A stretch of 30,000 nt of DNA from Chrysomallon squamiferum (GCA_012295275.1 CM022678.1:18675978-18705977), one strand, 5' to 3'. Positions 1-9,206 are shown, counted from the first letter of the stretch. Program-made: numbers and translations. Notes: a model not told the origin generated them from the sequence alone.

Positions 1-24
1 CACACACACATATATATATATATA

Positions 25-93
25 AGGAAGACAATGTCCAATCACGACTTTAGAAACCCCGTCAGATGCGGCTGACAAGAATCGAACATATAT
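25..93 (-). mobile_element. tRNA-derived SINE, truncated copy
   Basis: In minus sense it reads GTTCGATTC (a good Pol III B box), then GCATCTGACGGGGTTT and GTGATTGGACATTGTC. These match the two longer copies in this window. The A-box end is missing and a CA/TA microsatellite borders the other end. Confidence 0.65.
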
Positions 94-188
94 CATACAT
101 TCCTTCTTTATATGCGCATATATGAACGTAACTATATATTTTTATTTGCATATGTGTGTATATGTCTGCCTGTGTGTATGATATATGT

Positions 189-191
<3 letters not shown>

Positions 192-234
<43 letters not shown>
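192..234. repeat. (TA)n microsatellite
   Basis: Uninterrupted alternating TA of about 43 bases. Confidence 0.95.
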
Positions 235-242
<8 letters not shown>

Positions 243-536
243 CTATTTAGGAATGAACTTTGAATAGTGTTATTTACGTCTGATTACACTATGCACATAA
301 AAGATGTTCGCAAAACACACTGTCAGTTAAAGTGGAGGACAAGTGCAGTTGAGTATTGGAATTACGACCAAATCTGTCGACATCTGAGACAAGCTCTGTG
401 TGTAGGCGTGTTTTTTGTATTTGTATATGCTACGTACATACTCAGACGGATTGATGTGTGTATGTTTGTAAGTAGCAATGATTTCAAGAGATTTTAGTGT
501 GTTGATATGTGGTGCGTCTGCATTTGTATGTTTATC

Positions 537-760
<224 letters not shown>

Positions 761-869
761 TGCCAGGTTTCCCACAAAAACATAGATGCAGGCAAGAATG
801 ACGAAAAACAAAGAACTGCGTGCATCGTGGGAAGCGATGATTACCCTCGGTTACTGAGCAAACTTTTTT

Positions 870-1068
870 TGAGGTAACATCGTCCATCTTCGGAGTGCGG
901 GCGAATGGGTGTCATACGTTCGAGTCTCGTCAGCGGCATCTGACGGGGTTTGTGAGGTCATGATTGGACTTTGTCCTCCTGCGCCAGTGCGTTCCCAAAT
1001 ATTGTCTAAGTGCAGAGTCTAATCAGACGTATACATAAGACAGAGAATATTCAAAATCCTAAACTACA
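870..1068 (+). mobile_element. tRNA-derived SINE
   Basis: Shares GAATGGGTG, CATACGTTCGA, CATCTGACGGG, GATTGGACTTTGTCCTCC and CCTAAACTACAT with the copy at 27.5 kb. The B box GTTCGAGTC is intact, but the 5' end with most of the A box is lost or diverged. It ends in a CATA/TACA-rich tail. Confidence 0.75.
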
Positions 1069-1137
1069 TGTATACATATACTTACACACAGACATATACA
1101 CATTTACGTACATAATGATATCGGGTAACAAACTTAC

Positions 1138-1262
1138 TTGATAATTTTTCTCGGTTCGTAGCACTGACTGATGTAGTATGTGCCAGAGGCGGCTGCAAGG
1201 GTTAGAATAAGTTTGTCTCGTCCGGTTTCCTCTGCTTCTCTCTTGAACTCATTGTATAGTTC
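1138..1262 (-). CDS. Chitinase coding exon 5
   Basis: The exon reads ELYNEFKREAEETGRDKLIL then TLAAASGTYYISQCYEPRKI I and two bases of the next codon. It follows TTLMK of exon 4 in phase 0, giving the familiar run from the RFTTL helix into the strand that ends with small residues. The human counterpart reads AFQQEAQTSGKERLLLSAAV. The acceptor is TTGTCATTACAG|GAA and the donor TCAA|GTAAGT (GT at 1137-1136), phase 2 out. No lesion is seen. The next exon, which should carry the MxYD-type motif, lies beyond base 1. Confidence 0.95.
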
Positions 1263-1430
1263 CTGTAATGACAATGAAGCGAAATTCGTGCACGGTGATC
1301 GGACATACAGACAGGCAAAGAAGATTACCAGGACAGGAGTGCAGAGACAGAGAATTACAGAAATAGTGCAGAGACAAAGATATAGAAAAATAAATAAAGA
1401 GAGAAGAAGAGAAAAAAAGAGAGAAAGAGA

Positions 1431-1487
<57 letters not shown>

Positions 1488-3093
1488 ATACAAATTATGT
1501 AAATTAAGCAAACTGTGAAATCCTAAATAACAAATATTCAGTACTGAAAATGGAAACTGTTTATAAATCGTCAACCGTATTCAGTATCTGCTTTTTACCA
1601 TAGGCTGAACCCAAAGTCAAATGAGATGTCTGTGAATTATTAAGCAGTTTCTTTTCTTTCTTAGTGCTTGTAATGTAGCATTCTCAAGATCCTCCTTAGT
1701 TCAGTGTCCAACCACATTCAGCCTAATTGTTTGAAATTTTAATATTTTGTTTTGAGAAACGTCACAAACCTTCATCAGTGTTGTAAATCTGTATTTATCT
1801 TCAGTATTTATAGCCCTACCTGTATGAAGTTTTAATATTTTGTTTTGAGAAACGTCACAAACCTTCATCAGTGTTGTAAATCTGTATTTATCTTCAGTAT
1901 TTATAGCCCTACCTGTATGAAGTTTTAATATTTTGTTTTGAGAAACGTCACAAACCTTCATCAGTGTTGAAAATCTGTAATCTTCACTGTTTACCTGTAT
2001 GAAGTTTTAATATTTTGTTTTGAGAAACGTCACAAACCTTCATCAGTGTTGTCAGTATTTATTACCATGAAGTTTTAATATTTTGTTTTGAGAAACGTCA
2101 CAAACCTTCATCAGTGTTGTAAATCTGTATTTATCTTCAGTATTTATAGCCCTACCTGTATGAAGTTTTAATATTTTGTTTTGACAAACGTCACAAACCT
2201 TCATCAGTGTTGTAAATCTGTATTTATCTTCAGTATTTATAGCCCTACCTGTATGAAGTTTTAATATTTTGTTTTGAGAAACGTCACAAACCTTCATCAG
2301 TGTTGTAAATCTGTATTTATCTTCAGTATTTATAGCCCTACCTGTATGAAGTTTTAATATTTTGTTTTGACAAACGTCACAAACCTTCATCAGTGTTGTA
2401 AATCTGTTCAGTATTTATAGCCCTACCTGTATGAAGTTTTAATATTTTGTTTTGAGAAACGTCACAAACCTTCATCAGTGTTGTAAATCTGTATTTATCT
2501 TCAGTATTTTGTTATGAAGTTTTAATATTTTGTTTTGACAAACGTCACAAACCTTCATCAGTGTTGTAAAATCTGTATTTATCTTTATTTTGAAGTTTTA
2601 ATATTTTGTTTTGACAAACGTCACAAACCTTCATCAGTGTTGTAAATCTGTATTTATCTTCAGTATTTATAGCCCTACCTGTATGAAGTTTTAATATTTT
2701 GTTTTGAGAAACGTCACAAACCTTCATCAGTGTTGTAAATCTGTATTTATCTTCAGTATTTATAGCCCTACCTGTATGAAGTTTTAATATTTTGTTTTGA
2801 GAAACGTCACAAACCTTCATCAGTGTTGTAAATCTGTATTTATCTTCAGTATTTATAGCCCTACCTGTATGAAGTTTTAATATTTTGTTTTGACAAACGT
2901 CACAAACCTTCATCAGTGTTGTAAATCTGTATTTATCTTCAGTATTTATAGCCCTACCTGTATGAAGTTTTAATATTTTGTTTTGACAAACGTCACAAAC
3001 CTTCATCAGTGTTGTAAATCTGTATTTATCTTCAGTATTTATAGCCCTACCTGTATGAAGTTTTAATATTTTGTTTTGACAAACGTCACAAAC
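1263..3093 (-). other. Chitinase intron between coding exons 4 and 5
   Basis: A 1.8 kb phase 0 intron, about three quarters of it made of the donor-copy array. A (TC)n tract in transcript sense lies about 170 bases before the exon 5 acceptor. Confidence 0.9.
1433..1484. repeat. (GA)n microsatellite
   Basis: About 26 GA units, reading (TC)n in the chitinase transcript. Purine-rich sequence extends it leftwards to about 1395. Confidence 0.95.
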
Positions 3094-3121
3094 CTTCATC
3101 AGTGTTGTAAATCTGTATTTG
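1729..3121 (-). repeat. 93-bp tandem array copying the exon 4 splice donor
   Basis: Sixteen units, counting the one that contains the real end of exon 4. In transcript sense each starts with the exon's last 33 bases (GAAGAY, coding EDKYRFTTLMK), then the donor ATGAAG|GTTTGT and about 60 bases of intron. Donor boundaries fall at 3094, 3001, 2908, 2815, 2722, 2629, 2553, 2470, 2385, 2292, 2199, 2106, 2038, 1956, 1863 and 1770. Spacing is 93 bp except for five shortened steps (76, 83, 85, 68 and 82 bp). Two variants alternate (TTTCTC and TTTGTC, Ser or Cys if translated). The 93-bp length makes a continuous open frame out of exon 4 through six units. All copies have GAAGAT where exon 4 has GAAGAC. 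Confidence 0.95.
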
Positions 3122-3187
3122 TCTTCGGGAGGCGATCCTCTGGTCGCGGGAAATTCCCAGTCCATGTCAAAACCGTCAAAGTTGTAT
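3094..3187 (-). CDS. Chitinase coding exon 4: catalytic motif
   Basis: This 94-nt exon carries the active site. With the AC from the previous exon it reads TYNFDGFDMDWEFPATRGSP, then PEDKYRFTTLMK. DGFDMDWE is the GH18 signature DxxDxDxE: the last Glu (about residue 146) is the proton donor and the preceding Asp orients the substrate acetamide. Phe replaces the more usual Leu after DG and the usual Tyr after WE; both are conservative. The acceptor is TTATTCACAG|ATACAAC and the donor ATGAAG|GTTTGT (GT at 3093-3092), phase 2 in and phase 0 out. Both edges of the exon have been copied outward into tandem arrays, so it sits between repeated acceptors and repeated donors. Confidence 0.95.
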
Positions 3188-3440
3188 CTGTGAATAACAT
3201 CAAAACATCAGACCATTTCTGAGTAGTATAATGTTATTTTTCAGGTAAAATCTGTCAAACTTGTATCAGACCATTTCTGAGTAGTATAATGTTATTTTTC
3301 AGGTAAAATCTGTCAAAGTTGTATCTGTGAATAACATCAAAACATCAGACCATTTCTGAGTAGTATAATGTTATTTTTCAGGTAAAATCTGTCAAAGTTG
3401 TATCTGTGAATAACATCGAAACATTAGACCATTTGTGAGT
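3173..3440 (-). repeat. 79-bp tandem array copying the exon 4 splice acceptor
   Basis: On the plus strand the unit starts TGTCAAAGTTGTATCTGTGA and ends TTTTTCAGGTAAAATC. In transcript sense it contains TTATTCACAG|ATACAACTTTGAC, the real acceptor and first 13 bases of exon 4. Exon-edge positions are 3187 (real), 3324 and 3403. One shortened copy at about 3252-3310 has lost the acceptor. This array and the donor array share no sequence with each other. Confidence 0.9.
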
Positions 3441-3660
3441 AAAAGTTTTATCTGTCAACAACCAACATTTGCGAATATAAAAAAGTTATTTTCAACTAAC
3501 TGTTTTCATGTCAAAACCGTAATAATTGTTTTTGTGAAGAACAACAACAACAAAAATCAGACTATTTCTGAGTACATTAAAGCTACTTTCTTTTACTTGT
3601 ATACATATCAAAAGAGTGACTGCTCCTTAGTATATTAAACTTATTCTCAGGTCTCTTTTT
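3441..3660 (-). repeat. Decayed older copies of the acceptor-side repeat
   Basis: The plus strand at 3507-3542 (CATGTCAAAACCGTAATAAT, then TGTTTTTGTGAAGAAC) matches the exon 4 edge, CATGTCAAAACCGTCAAAGT, with scattered changes and a lost CAG. Position 3559 on (CAGACTATTTCTGAGTACAT) and 3630-3651 (TTAGTATATTAAACTT, TCTCAGG) match later parts of the same unit. The divergence suggests older copies at the far end of the array. Confidence 0.65.
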
Positions 3661-3885
3661 TTTTTCTTTTTTCAGACTGTTTGCGTCGATAGCAGAACAG
3701 AAGCACTAATGAGACCATCATTATTAAAATAACTTTCTATTCCTTTTCAACATGTCATGTCTAACCCAGAAACATTTACAACAAAATGACAATGACAAAA
3801 TGATGTAAAAGAAAAACTGACTGAATGACTGCCTCGCAGAACAAAAGTGATAATAATGTTAACAATTACATAAATATGAATATAT

Positions 3886-3887
3886 AT

Positions 3888-3923
<36 letters not shown>

Positions 3924-4017
3924 AAGTATGTATGTATGCATGTATGTATGTATGTATGTATGTATGTATGTATTTATGTATGTATGTTTGTATGTATGTA
4001 TGTATGTATATGTATGT
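3886..4017. repeat. (TG)n-(TATG)n microsatellite
   Basis: TG units to about 3918, then TATG units with a few changes. Confidence 0.95.
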
Positions 4018-4230
4018 CCACGATAATATTGTATACTGTCCAAAGAAAAAAGAGTCTTTACGATAATCATTCTTACCTGTCATCCTCTTCAACCAGTTCT
4101 TTGTTATTAGATTTATGTAACAATTCAGATATTTCAGTTCCGTACAATTCAGATAGTTTATATATTTATTTATTCTGTAGAATTCTAACAATTTCTGATG
4201 CCGTATTAATGCTTTGTATTTCAGGTTCGA

Positions 4231-4395
4231 TATTTTTTTTTTTTTTTTTTTTTTTTTTTATTGTTGCTTTGTTGTTATCTTCTTTGTTTTGTTTTGTTGT
4301 TTTTGTTGTTATTTTTTGTTGTTGTTTTGTTTGTTTCTTTGTTGTTTTTTGTGCATTGTTGTTATTTGATTGTTGTTTCTTCGCTCTTTTTGTTT
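4231..4395. repeat. T-run and TTG-rich tract
   Basis: About 29 Ts, followed by irregular TTG and TTTTG units. Confidence 0.9.
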
Positions 4396-4469
4396 AATAA
4401 CAAAAGTAAGAATACTTATCTTCAACCACAACCAGTTACACACTACTGGCTAACAAGTATTGAGTTATG

Positions 4470-4700
4470 TGCTGTCGTAGTTGTAGTAGTAATACTTTAG
4501 TAGCAGTAGCAGCAGCAGCAGTAGTAGTAGTTGTAGTAGTAGTAATAACAGCAGCAGTAGTAATAATAGCAGTAATTTTAGTAATAGTAACAACAAAATA
4601 ATAGTAAATAATAATAAATACTGCTAGTAGTAGTAGCAGGAGTAGTAGTAATAGTAGTAGTAGAAACAATAAAATAATAGTAACAGCAATAAATACTAAT
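4470..4700. repeat. Degenerate AGT/AGC/AAT trinucleotide tract
   Basis: A mixture of GTA, GCA and ATA units in one trinucleotide phase, with breaks. Confidence 0.9.
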
Positions 4701-5036
4701 AATAAACTATCTGGAATTTCTGGACTTCGAGTCAAATAAACGTTTGACAATTAGTGTTCGTATGACAGAGCTGTGACATTAAATTAAGGATTCGCGTGCA
4801 GTAGCCGATGATAGCAAATTAATCTCTGTATTGTACTAGTGTTGTAAGACAAATATTTGACGTTAGCAGATAAAAGCAAATTAATCAAAAGGTGCACTCG
4901 ATTAAACTCTAGCTGTTGATTATACGTCAGAATTATCTTATATTTTATGTTCATAGAAAAGAAAAAAAAAAAAAAAAGAAAAGAAGGAAAGGACAAACTA
5001 TTTAATTTAGTATTTTATTAAACAGAAAATGGAAAA

Positions 5037-5069
<33 letters not shown>
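5037..5069. repeat. (AAT)n microsatellite
   Basis: About 11 units. Confidence 0.95.
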
Positions 5070-5070
<1 letters not shown>

Positions 5071-5267
5071 TTAAAAAATATATATTTTATATCTAAAATT
5101 ACATATGATGTAACGCACGCAACTAAGGGTCATACAGATAATGGATAAACAGATAAATGAAACGCATGGACGATATTTTGCCATTTAGCAGGAAGGTGTC
5201 GTTTATGTACACCTACTCACAGACAGACTGAAAAAACGGTAATCGAATACTGGATGCAAAAACGAAA

Positions 5268-5372
5268 ACATTTAACACGTTCGCTAACGAGGACCGATCC
5301 TGTAGGATATGGGATTTCACTCTTACTCTCCAACCACTACGCCACTGTAGATATCGCGCTCTAACGTTAGAA
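5268..5372 (-). mobile_element. tRNA-like SINE fragment
   Basis: In minus sense GTGGCGTAGTGGTTGGAGAG looks like a tRNA D-arm with an A box (TGGCGTAGTGG). GGATCGGTCC about 45 bases on stands where a B box (GWTCRANNC) would be, with one mismatch. It does not match the other SINE family here. Confidence 0.5.
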
Positions 5373-5871
5373 AAATAAGTTAATAAACTCACAGTAAACG
5401 AATAAACCAAACGGTTAGTGACAGACAGTGAATCAAAGCCCTACAGAAATGACGTTAATCAAAAACAAGCGTTCACTGTTTTAGCAGATCTGAACAAATC
5501 TAGACATTACGGACGCTCCCCAATGCCAAAACAGAATGTCCCCCGACGACAGAAACTGGTGAGAAATTTAACGGGATTTTCAGTGAAACAAAGAATTTAG
5601 CACCCGAACGCGAAAAGGCGGAGACAGACATTGTCACAATACTTGGCTCCATTCCAAAAAATTGTCATCTCTTTACAAATCCAGTGCATCTGTGTCAAGG
5701 TCTTTTGTCGTTCTTGGCTTGAAGATATCTAACAATTTTATTATTATTATTAATATTGTTATTTATTTTTTTATTATATTTTAATGTTATTGTAATTAAT
5801 ATCATCATCGTCATCATCGTTACTTTTGGGCCTGAGAAAATTGAATTAAAAAAATAATAATAATAATAAAT

Positions 5872-5881
5872 GTATTTTAAA

Positions 5882-5952
<71 letters not shown>

Positions 5953-5980
5953 GTAGTAGTAGTAATAGTATTAGTAGTAG
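5872..5980. repeat. (ATT)n microsatellite with AGT flank
   Basis: ATT units from about 5882 to 5950, then AAGTAGTAGT-type units. Confidence 0.95.
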
Positions 5981-6027
5981 TAAAACAACGACACTATCAG
6001 AAATAACAATAATAATAAGCGATAGAG

Positions 6028-6030
6028 ACT

Positions 6031-6061
<31 letters not shown>

Positions 6062-6127
6062 TTAGAAAGAGCGAGAAAGAGACAGACAGAGAGACAGACA
6101 GACAGACAGAGAGAGAGAGAGAGAGAC

Positions 6128-6221
<94 letters not shown>
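6028..6221. repeat. (GA)n with CAGA interruptions
   Basis: GA and GACA units to about 6130, then pure GA to 6221. It reads (TC)n in the transcript. Confidence 0.95.
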
Positions 6222-6223
<2 letters not shown>

Positions 6224-6500
6224 AGACAAAGAATGAAAGAGAGATCTAACATAAACTGAAACTGTCTGCTGTATAAATCGACTAAAAGTACATTAGACAA
6301 AGTAACTAAAATTTTGTTAGGCATTTTTCAATCCTCTTCTGTCTAATCTGCGTCAGCGATTTGTTTACAGTTTTGATCAGAGAAAAGACGTCTGAGACAA
6401 ACAGTTTTGAGAAAATCAAACACGCAGCTCTGGAGATGTGTTAGCGGCAACTAAGTGACAGGAATCTCTGTCATCCAGCAAAGACGGTGATAAAAAGTTT

Positions 6501-6645
6501 TAATGTGTTTGTTCCAGATTTCGTCTCATATCCTAAAGAATGTAGAATAATTTTGAAACTTTTTCAAACTTTATAATGTGTTTGTTCTAGATTTCGTCTC
6601 ATTTCCTAAAGAATTTTAATAATTTTGAAACTTTTTTCCAATTTC
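6501..6645. repeat. Two-copy 73-bp tandem repeat
   Basis: TAATGTGTTTGTTCCAGATT at 6501 recurs at 6574 with CTAGATT, and each continues through TCGTCTCAT, CCTAAAGAA and ATAATTTTGAAACTTTTT. Confidence 0.9.
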
Positions 6646-7899
6646 AGAAAATTAACCTTGATGGCGTCAATAAATTACGTAAATATATTTTGCATAATTG
6701 TAATTTTTATTAGCTTGCTGGTTGGTGTGTATTGTTGTTGTTGTTGTTGTTTTTTCGTGTTTTTTTTTTTTTTTTTTATTATTGTTATTTATGTTTCTTA
6801 TTATTTATTTATTTTGATTTGTTTCTTTGCTTATTTACATGGCAACATTTATAATTAACTCTCTAAATAAATACTGGATTTTTATATTAAATCTATGGAA
6901 AGATTAGACGGTGAATTTCATATATGATATGTTTCTCTGTTGTTGTTGTTGTATTAGTCCTAGGCAAACTACTTTTACATAAAGACAGCATCGTTTTAAT
7001 TCGTACTCCACTGTAAAATCCATGGTATGTGTTCTCTGTTTATGAGAAGGTGTAATTGGAACATTCTTTTACTGCTTACTTGAAAAGCGCAGCCAATTTC
7101 TGTGTTACATGTACTGTTCTTAACCATGTAACGCCACATAACAAAATATAAAAATATAAAAAAATAAAGTGAATACATCGCTAAATACAAGATCACTTTC
7201 AATACATCCGTAATTTGGTCTTTGTTCATCATGTCTTTCATACCAGTTTCAAAGACTCCTAATTAAATTCTCATACCGAGTCGCATGTTGAGATTTTCAA
7301 AATAGCTGCAGTTAAATATAAACACAATATACTTTGTCTGAGTTTCAGCCAGCCTCTTTGTGGTTTGTCTGCGATGGTATAATTATTTTCTAAAATAATG
7401 TCAGGAATAGCTGCGCATGCACTTGTAATGTTTCAGAAAGTTAGGTCTTCAAGATCAGAATGATAAACGAAGTAAATATAGCATCACTAACAGGCAGTGC
7501 ACGTTCTGCTCTTTTGAAGTTAATTATAAGCTATAATTTTTGTTCCTGCTTGTTCACATGACAAAGAACATAACTTACATGTCAGTTTCGTAATTATTAT
7601 TAACTTACTTTACATGAAGGAAAAATAAAATCTGCTATACCCATAAAACTCGATAAAAAAAAAAAAAACAAAACACGACCGTACTCGAAATAGGCATTTT
7701 CAAAGAAACCGTCAAAGGAATTATCCCATGAACGATCACGTGTCGAATGCTGAGAAACGTTATGTCTTAGTTTCTTCTTTACCTTTACGTAAATTCGTTT
7801 ACTTAGATCGTGTTCTATAAACCTTTAATTAGGATTTAAAATGTACTTGTGACAGTATGAAGCAAAGGTCTAATAAAATTATATTACTGTATTTTACTT

Positions 7900-7920
7900 A
7901 TTTTATTTTATTTATTTATT

Positions 7921-7954
<34 letters not shown>

Positions 7955-8042
7955 TGTATGTGTGTATGTATGTATGTATTATTATTATTATTATTATTGT
8001 TATTATTGTTATTATTACTATTATTATTATTATTATTACTAT
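7900..8042. repeat. Compound (TTTA)n-(TATG)n-(ATT)n microsatellite
   Basis: Three tetra- and trinucleotide blocks in series, with GTT and ACT interruptions in the last. Confidence 0.95.
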
Positions 8043-8202
8043 AATTTGTGTGTGTTTGTGTCGCTCATAACTAAATATTAAAAACAAAAAGATAAAGAAG
8101 AAGATAACAGTGTCACAAAGCCTTGCTTTAACACATTTAGCAACTACGTCGTGACGTCACCGCAAACAGAACACGACAGGCGTGCATGAACGTCGTACTT
8201 AC

Positions 8203-8364
8203 GTTCGGAGATAGGTGACGACGTTCTTCACCCAGGCTCGTCTGTTGTACTCGTTGCTAATCATCGGAATGAAGGGCTTGGAGCCGATCTGCCAGCCCCT
8301 ACAGCCAGCAGGATCTTCAGCGCCGGGTTCTTCTCCTTCAGAGCCATCGTCCTCTGATACAGAC
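8203..8364 (-). CDS. Chitinase coding exon 3, with a 1-base frameshift
   Basis: The exon begins GLYQRTMALKEKNPALKILL and, one frame over, continues GSKPFIPMISNEYNRRAW then VKNVVTYLR. In family members the join reads LLAVGGW. Here the run after GTA has four Gs (CCCC at 8296-8299 on the plus strand) where five are needed. The length is 162 nt rather than the 163 demanded by phase 1 in and phase 2 out. Read literally, translation ends at a TGA about 13 codons after the shift. Both splice sites are good: TTTTCAG|GT and CGAAC|GTAAGT. Everything else in the exon looks selected, so a sequencing or assembly slip in the homopolymer is the simplest cause. A real null allele or a decaying paralogue is the alternative. 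Confidence 0.9.
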
Positions 8365-8398
8365 CTGAAAATACAGTAACAGTGATGAGAGTAATGAT

Positions 8399-8439
8399 AA
8401 CAGTAGTAGTAGCAGTAGTAGTAGTAGTAGTAGAAGTAA

Positions 8440-8477
<38 letters not shown>

Positions 8478-8660
8478 ATAGTAGTAGTAGAAGTAGTAGT
8501 CGTAGTCGTAGTAGTAGTAGTACTAGTAGTAGTAGTAGTAATGATAGTAGTAGTAGAAGAAGTAGTAGTAGTAGTAATAGTAGTAGTAGTAGTAGTAGCA
8601 GCAGCAGCAGCAGCAATAATAGTAGTAGTAGTAGTTGTTGTTGCAGTAGTAGTAGCAGTA
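8399..8660. repeat. Long (GTA)n-type trinucleotide tract beside exon 3
   Basis: About 260 bases of GTA units with ATA, GCA, GAA and TCG variants. It begins about 35 bases from the exon 3 acceptor and reads (TAC)n in the transcript. Confidence 0.95.
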
Positions 8661-9138
8661 ACAATTTTATAGTATAACAGAGAAGCAACTCATCAGACGG
8701 AGCTGTAGTTTTTTATTTAATCCTACACACGTCTACAGATATTACCTACTCCAAATCTTCATATCGTTTTGTAGTATATATATAAATAAAAATATCTAAT
8801 CATTACATTATTTTACTTATACATAAAGTCGCGTTTTTGTGAGATTTTTTTCTTTTCTATTTTTTATCATTTTTGTGTTTTTATATATATATATATATAA
8901 GATCTTGTCTCGCTGTCTTCACAAGAATTAAATCAGTTTTAATCTAGAGATTACGTCAGTTTTTTGTTGTTATTTAATTCACTCGTCCGCAATTTCATCT
9001 TAAAGCGTGAATCTGTTTTCCCACTTATTTTTATCGTGCTCGTTTTGTGACGCGGTGCAGTAAGTGGTAATGAACTTTGAGTCTGATATCGAAATTTTAA
9101 TTTGCGTCAAGCAAAGTAAAAAACCAGGAAAAAACCCC

Positions 9139-9188
<50 letters not shown>

Positions 9189-9206
9189 TAATAATAATAA
9201 TAATAA
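9139..9206. repeat. (AAT)n microsatellite
   Basis: About 22 units with one AAA interruption. Confidence 0.95.

Larger units (their letters stand above)
3188..8202 (-). other. Chitinase intron between coding exons 3 and 4
   Basis: A 5.0 kb phase 2 intron. Next to exon 4 it carries the acceptor-copy array. Further away are ATGT, T/TTG, AGT, AAT, ATT, GA and TTTA tracts, a two-copy tandem repeat (6501-6645) and a tRNA-like element near 5.3 kb. The stretch 6.85-7.85 kb is unique AT-rich sequence with nothing recognisable. Confidence 0.85.

Noticed and set aside
1180-1488. Plus-strand frame opposite exon 5 running into GA repeats
   Set aside because: Antisense of a confirmed exon plus a microsatellite.
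1701-2390. Two further repeat-encoding frames in the distal array
   Set aside because: They are the same 93-bp unit between indels, with no start or splice context of their own.
1729-3121. CRISPR-like array
   Set aside because: Units are near identical throughout, with no unique spacers, and the locus is an animal intron.
1729-3121. Each unit as a 50-nt micro-exon between CATACAG and the donor
   Set aside because: The acceptor lacks a good pyrimidine tract, and the reading after exon 4 would meet TAA at the fourth codon.
2545-3165. A 206-residue minus-strand open frame that looks like a repeat protein starting MDWEFP
   Set aside because: Its first part is the real catalytic exon, and the rest is intron array that stays open because the unit is 93 bp. 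The exon ends at a GT donor in phase with exon 5. I treat the longer forms only as a splicing hypothesis.
4470-4700. Coding homopeptide region from the AGT/AGC tract
   Set aside because: Degenerate trinucleotide repeat within an intron, open in more than one frame with no exon signals.
8338-8688. Poly-Leu and poly-Val frames over the GTA tract
   Set aside because: Pure trinucleotide repeat. The only coding sequence nearby is exon 3 in another frame.
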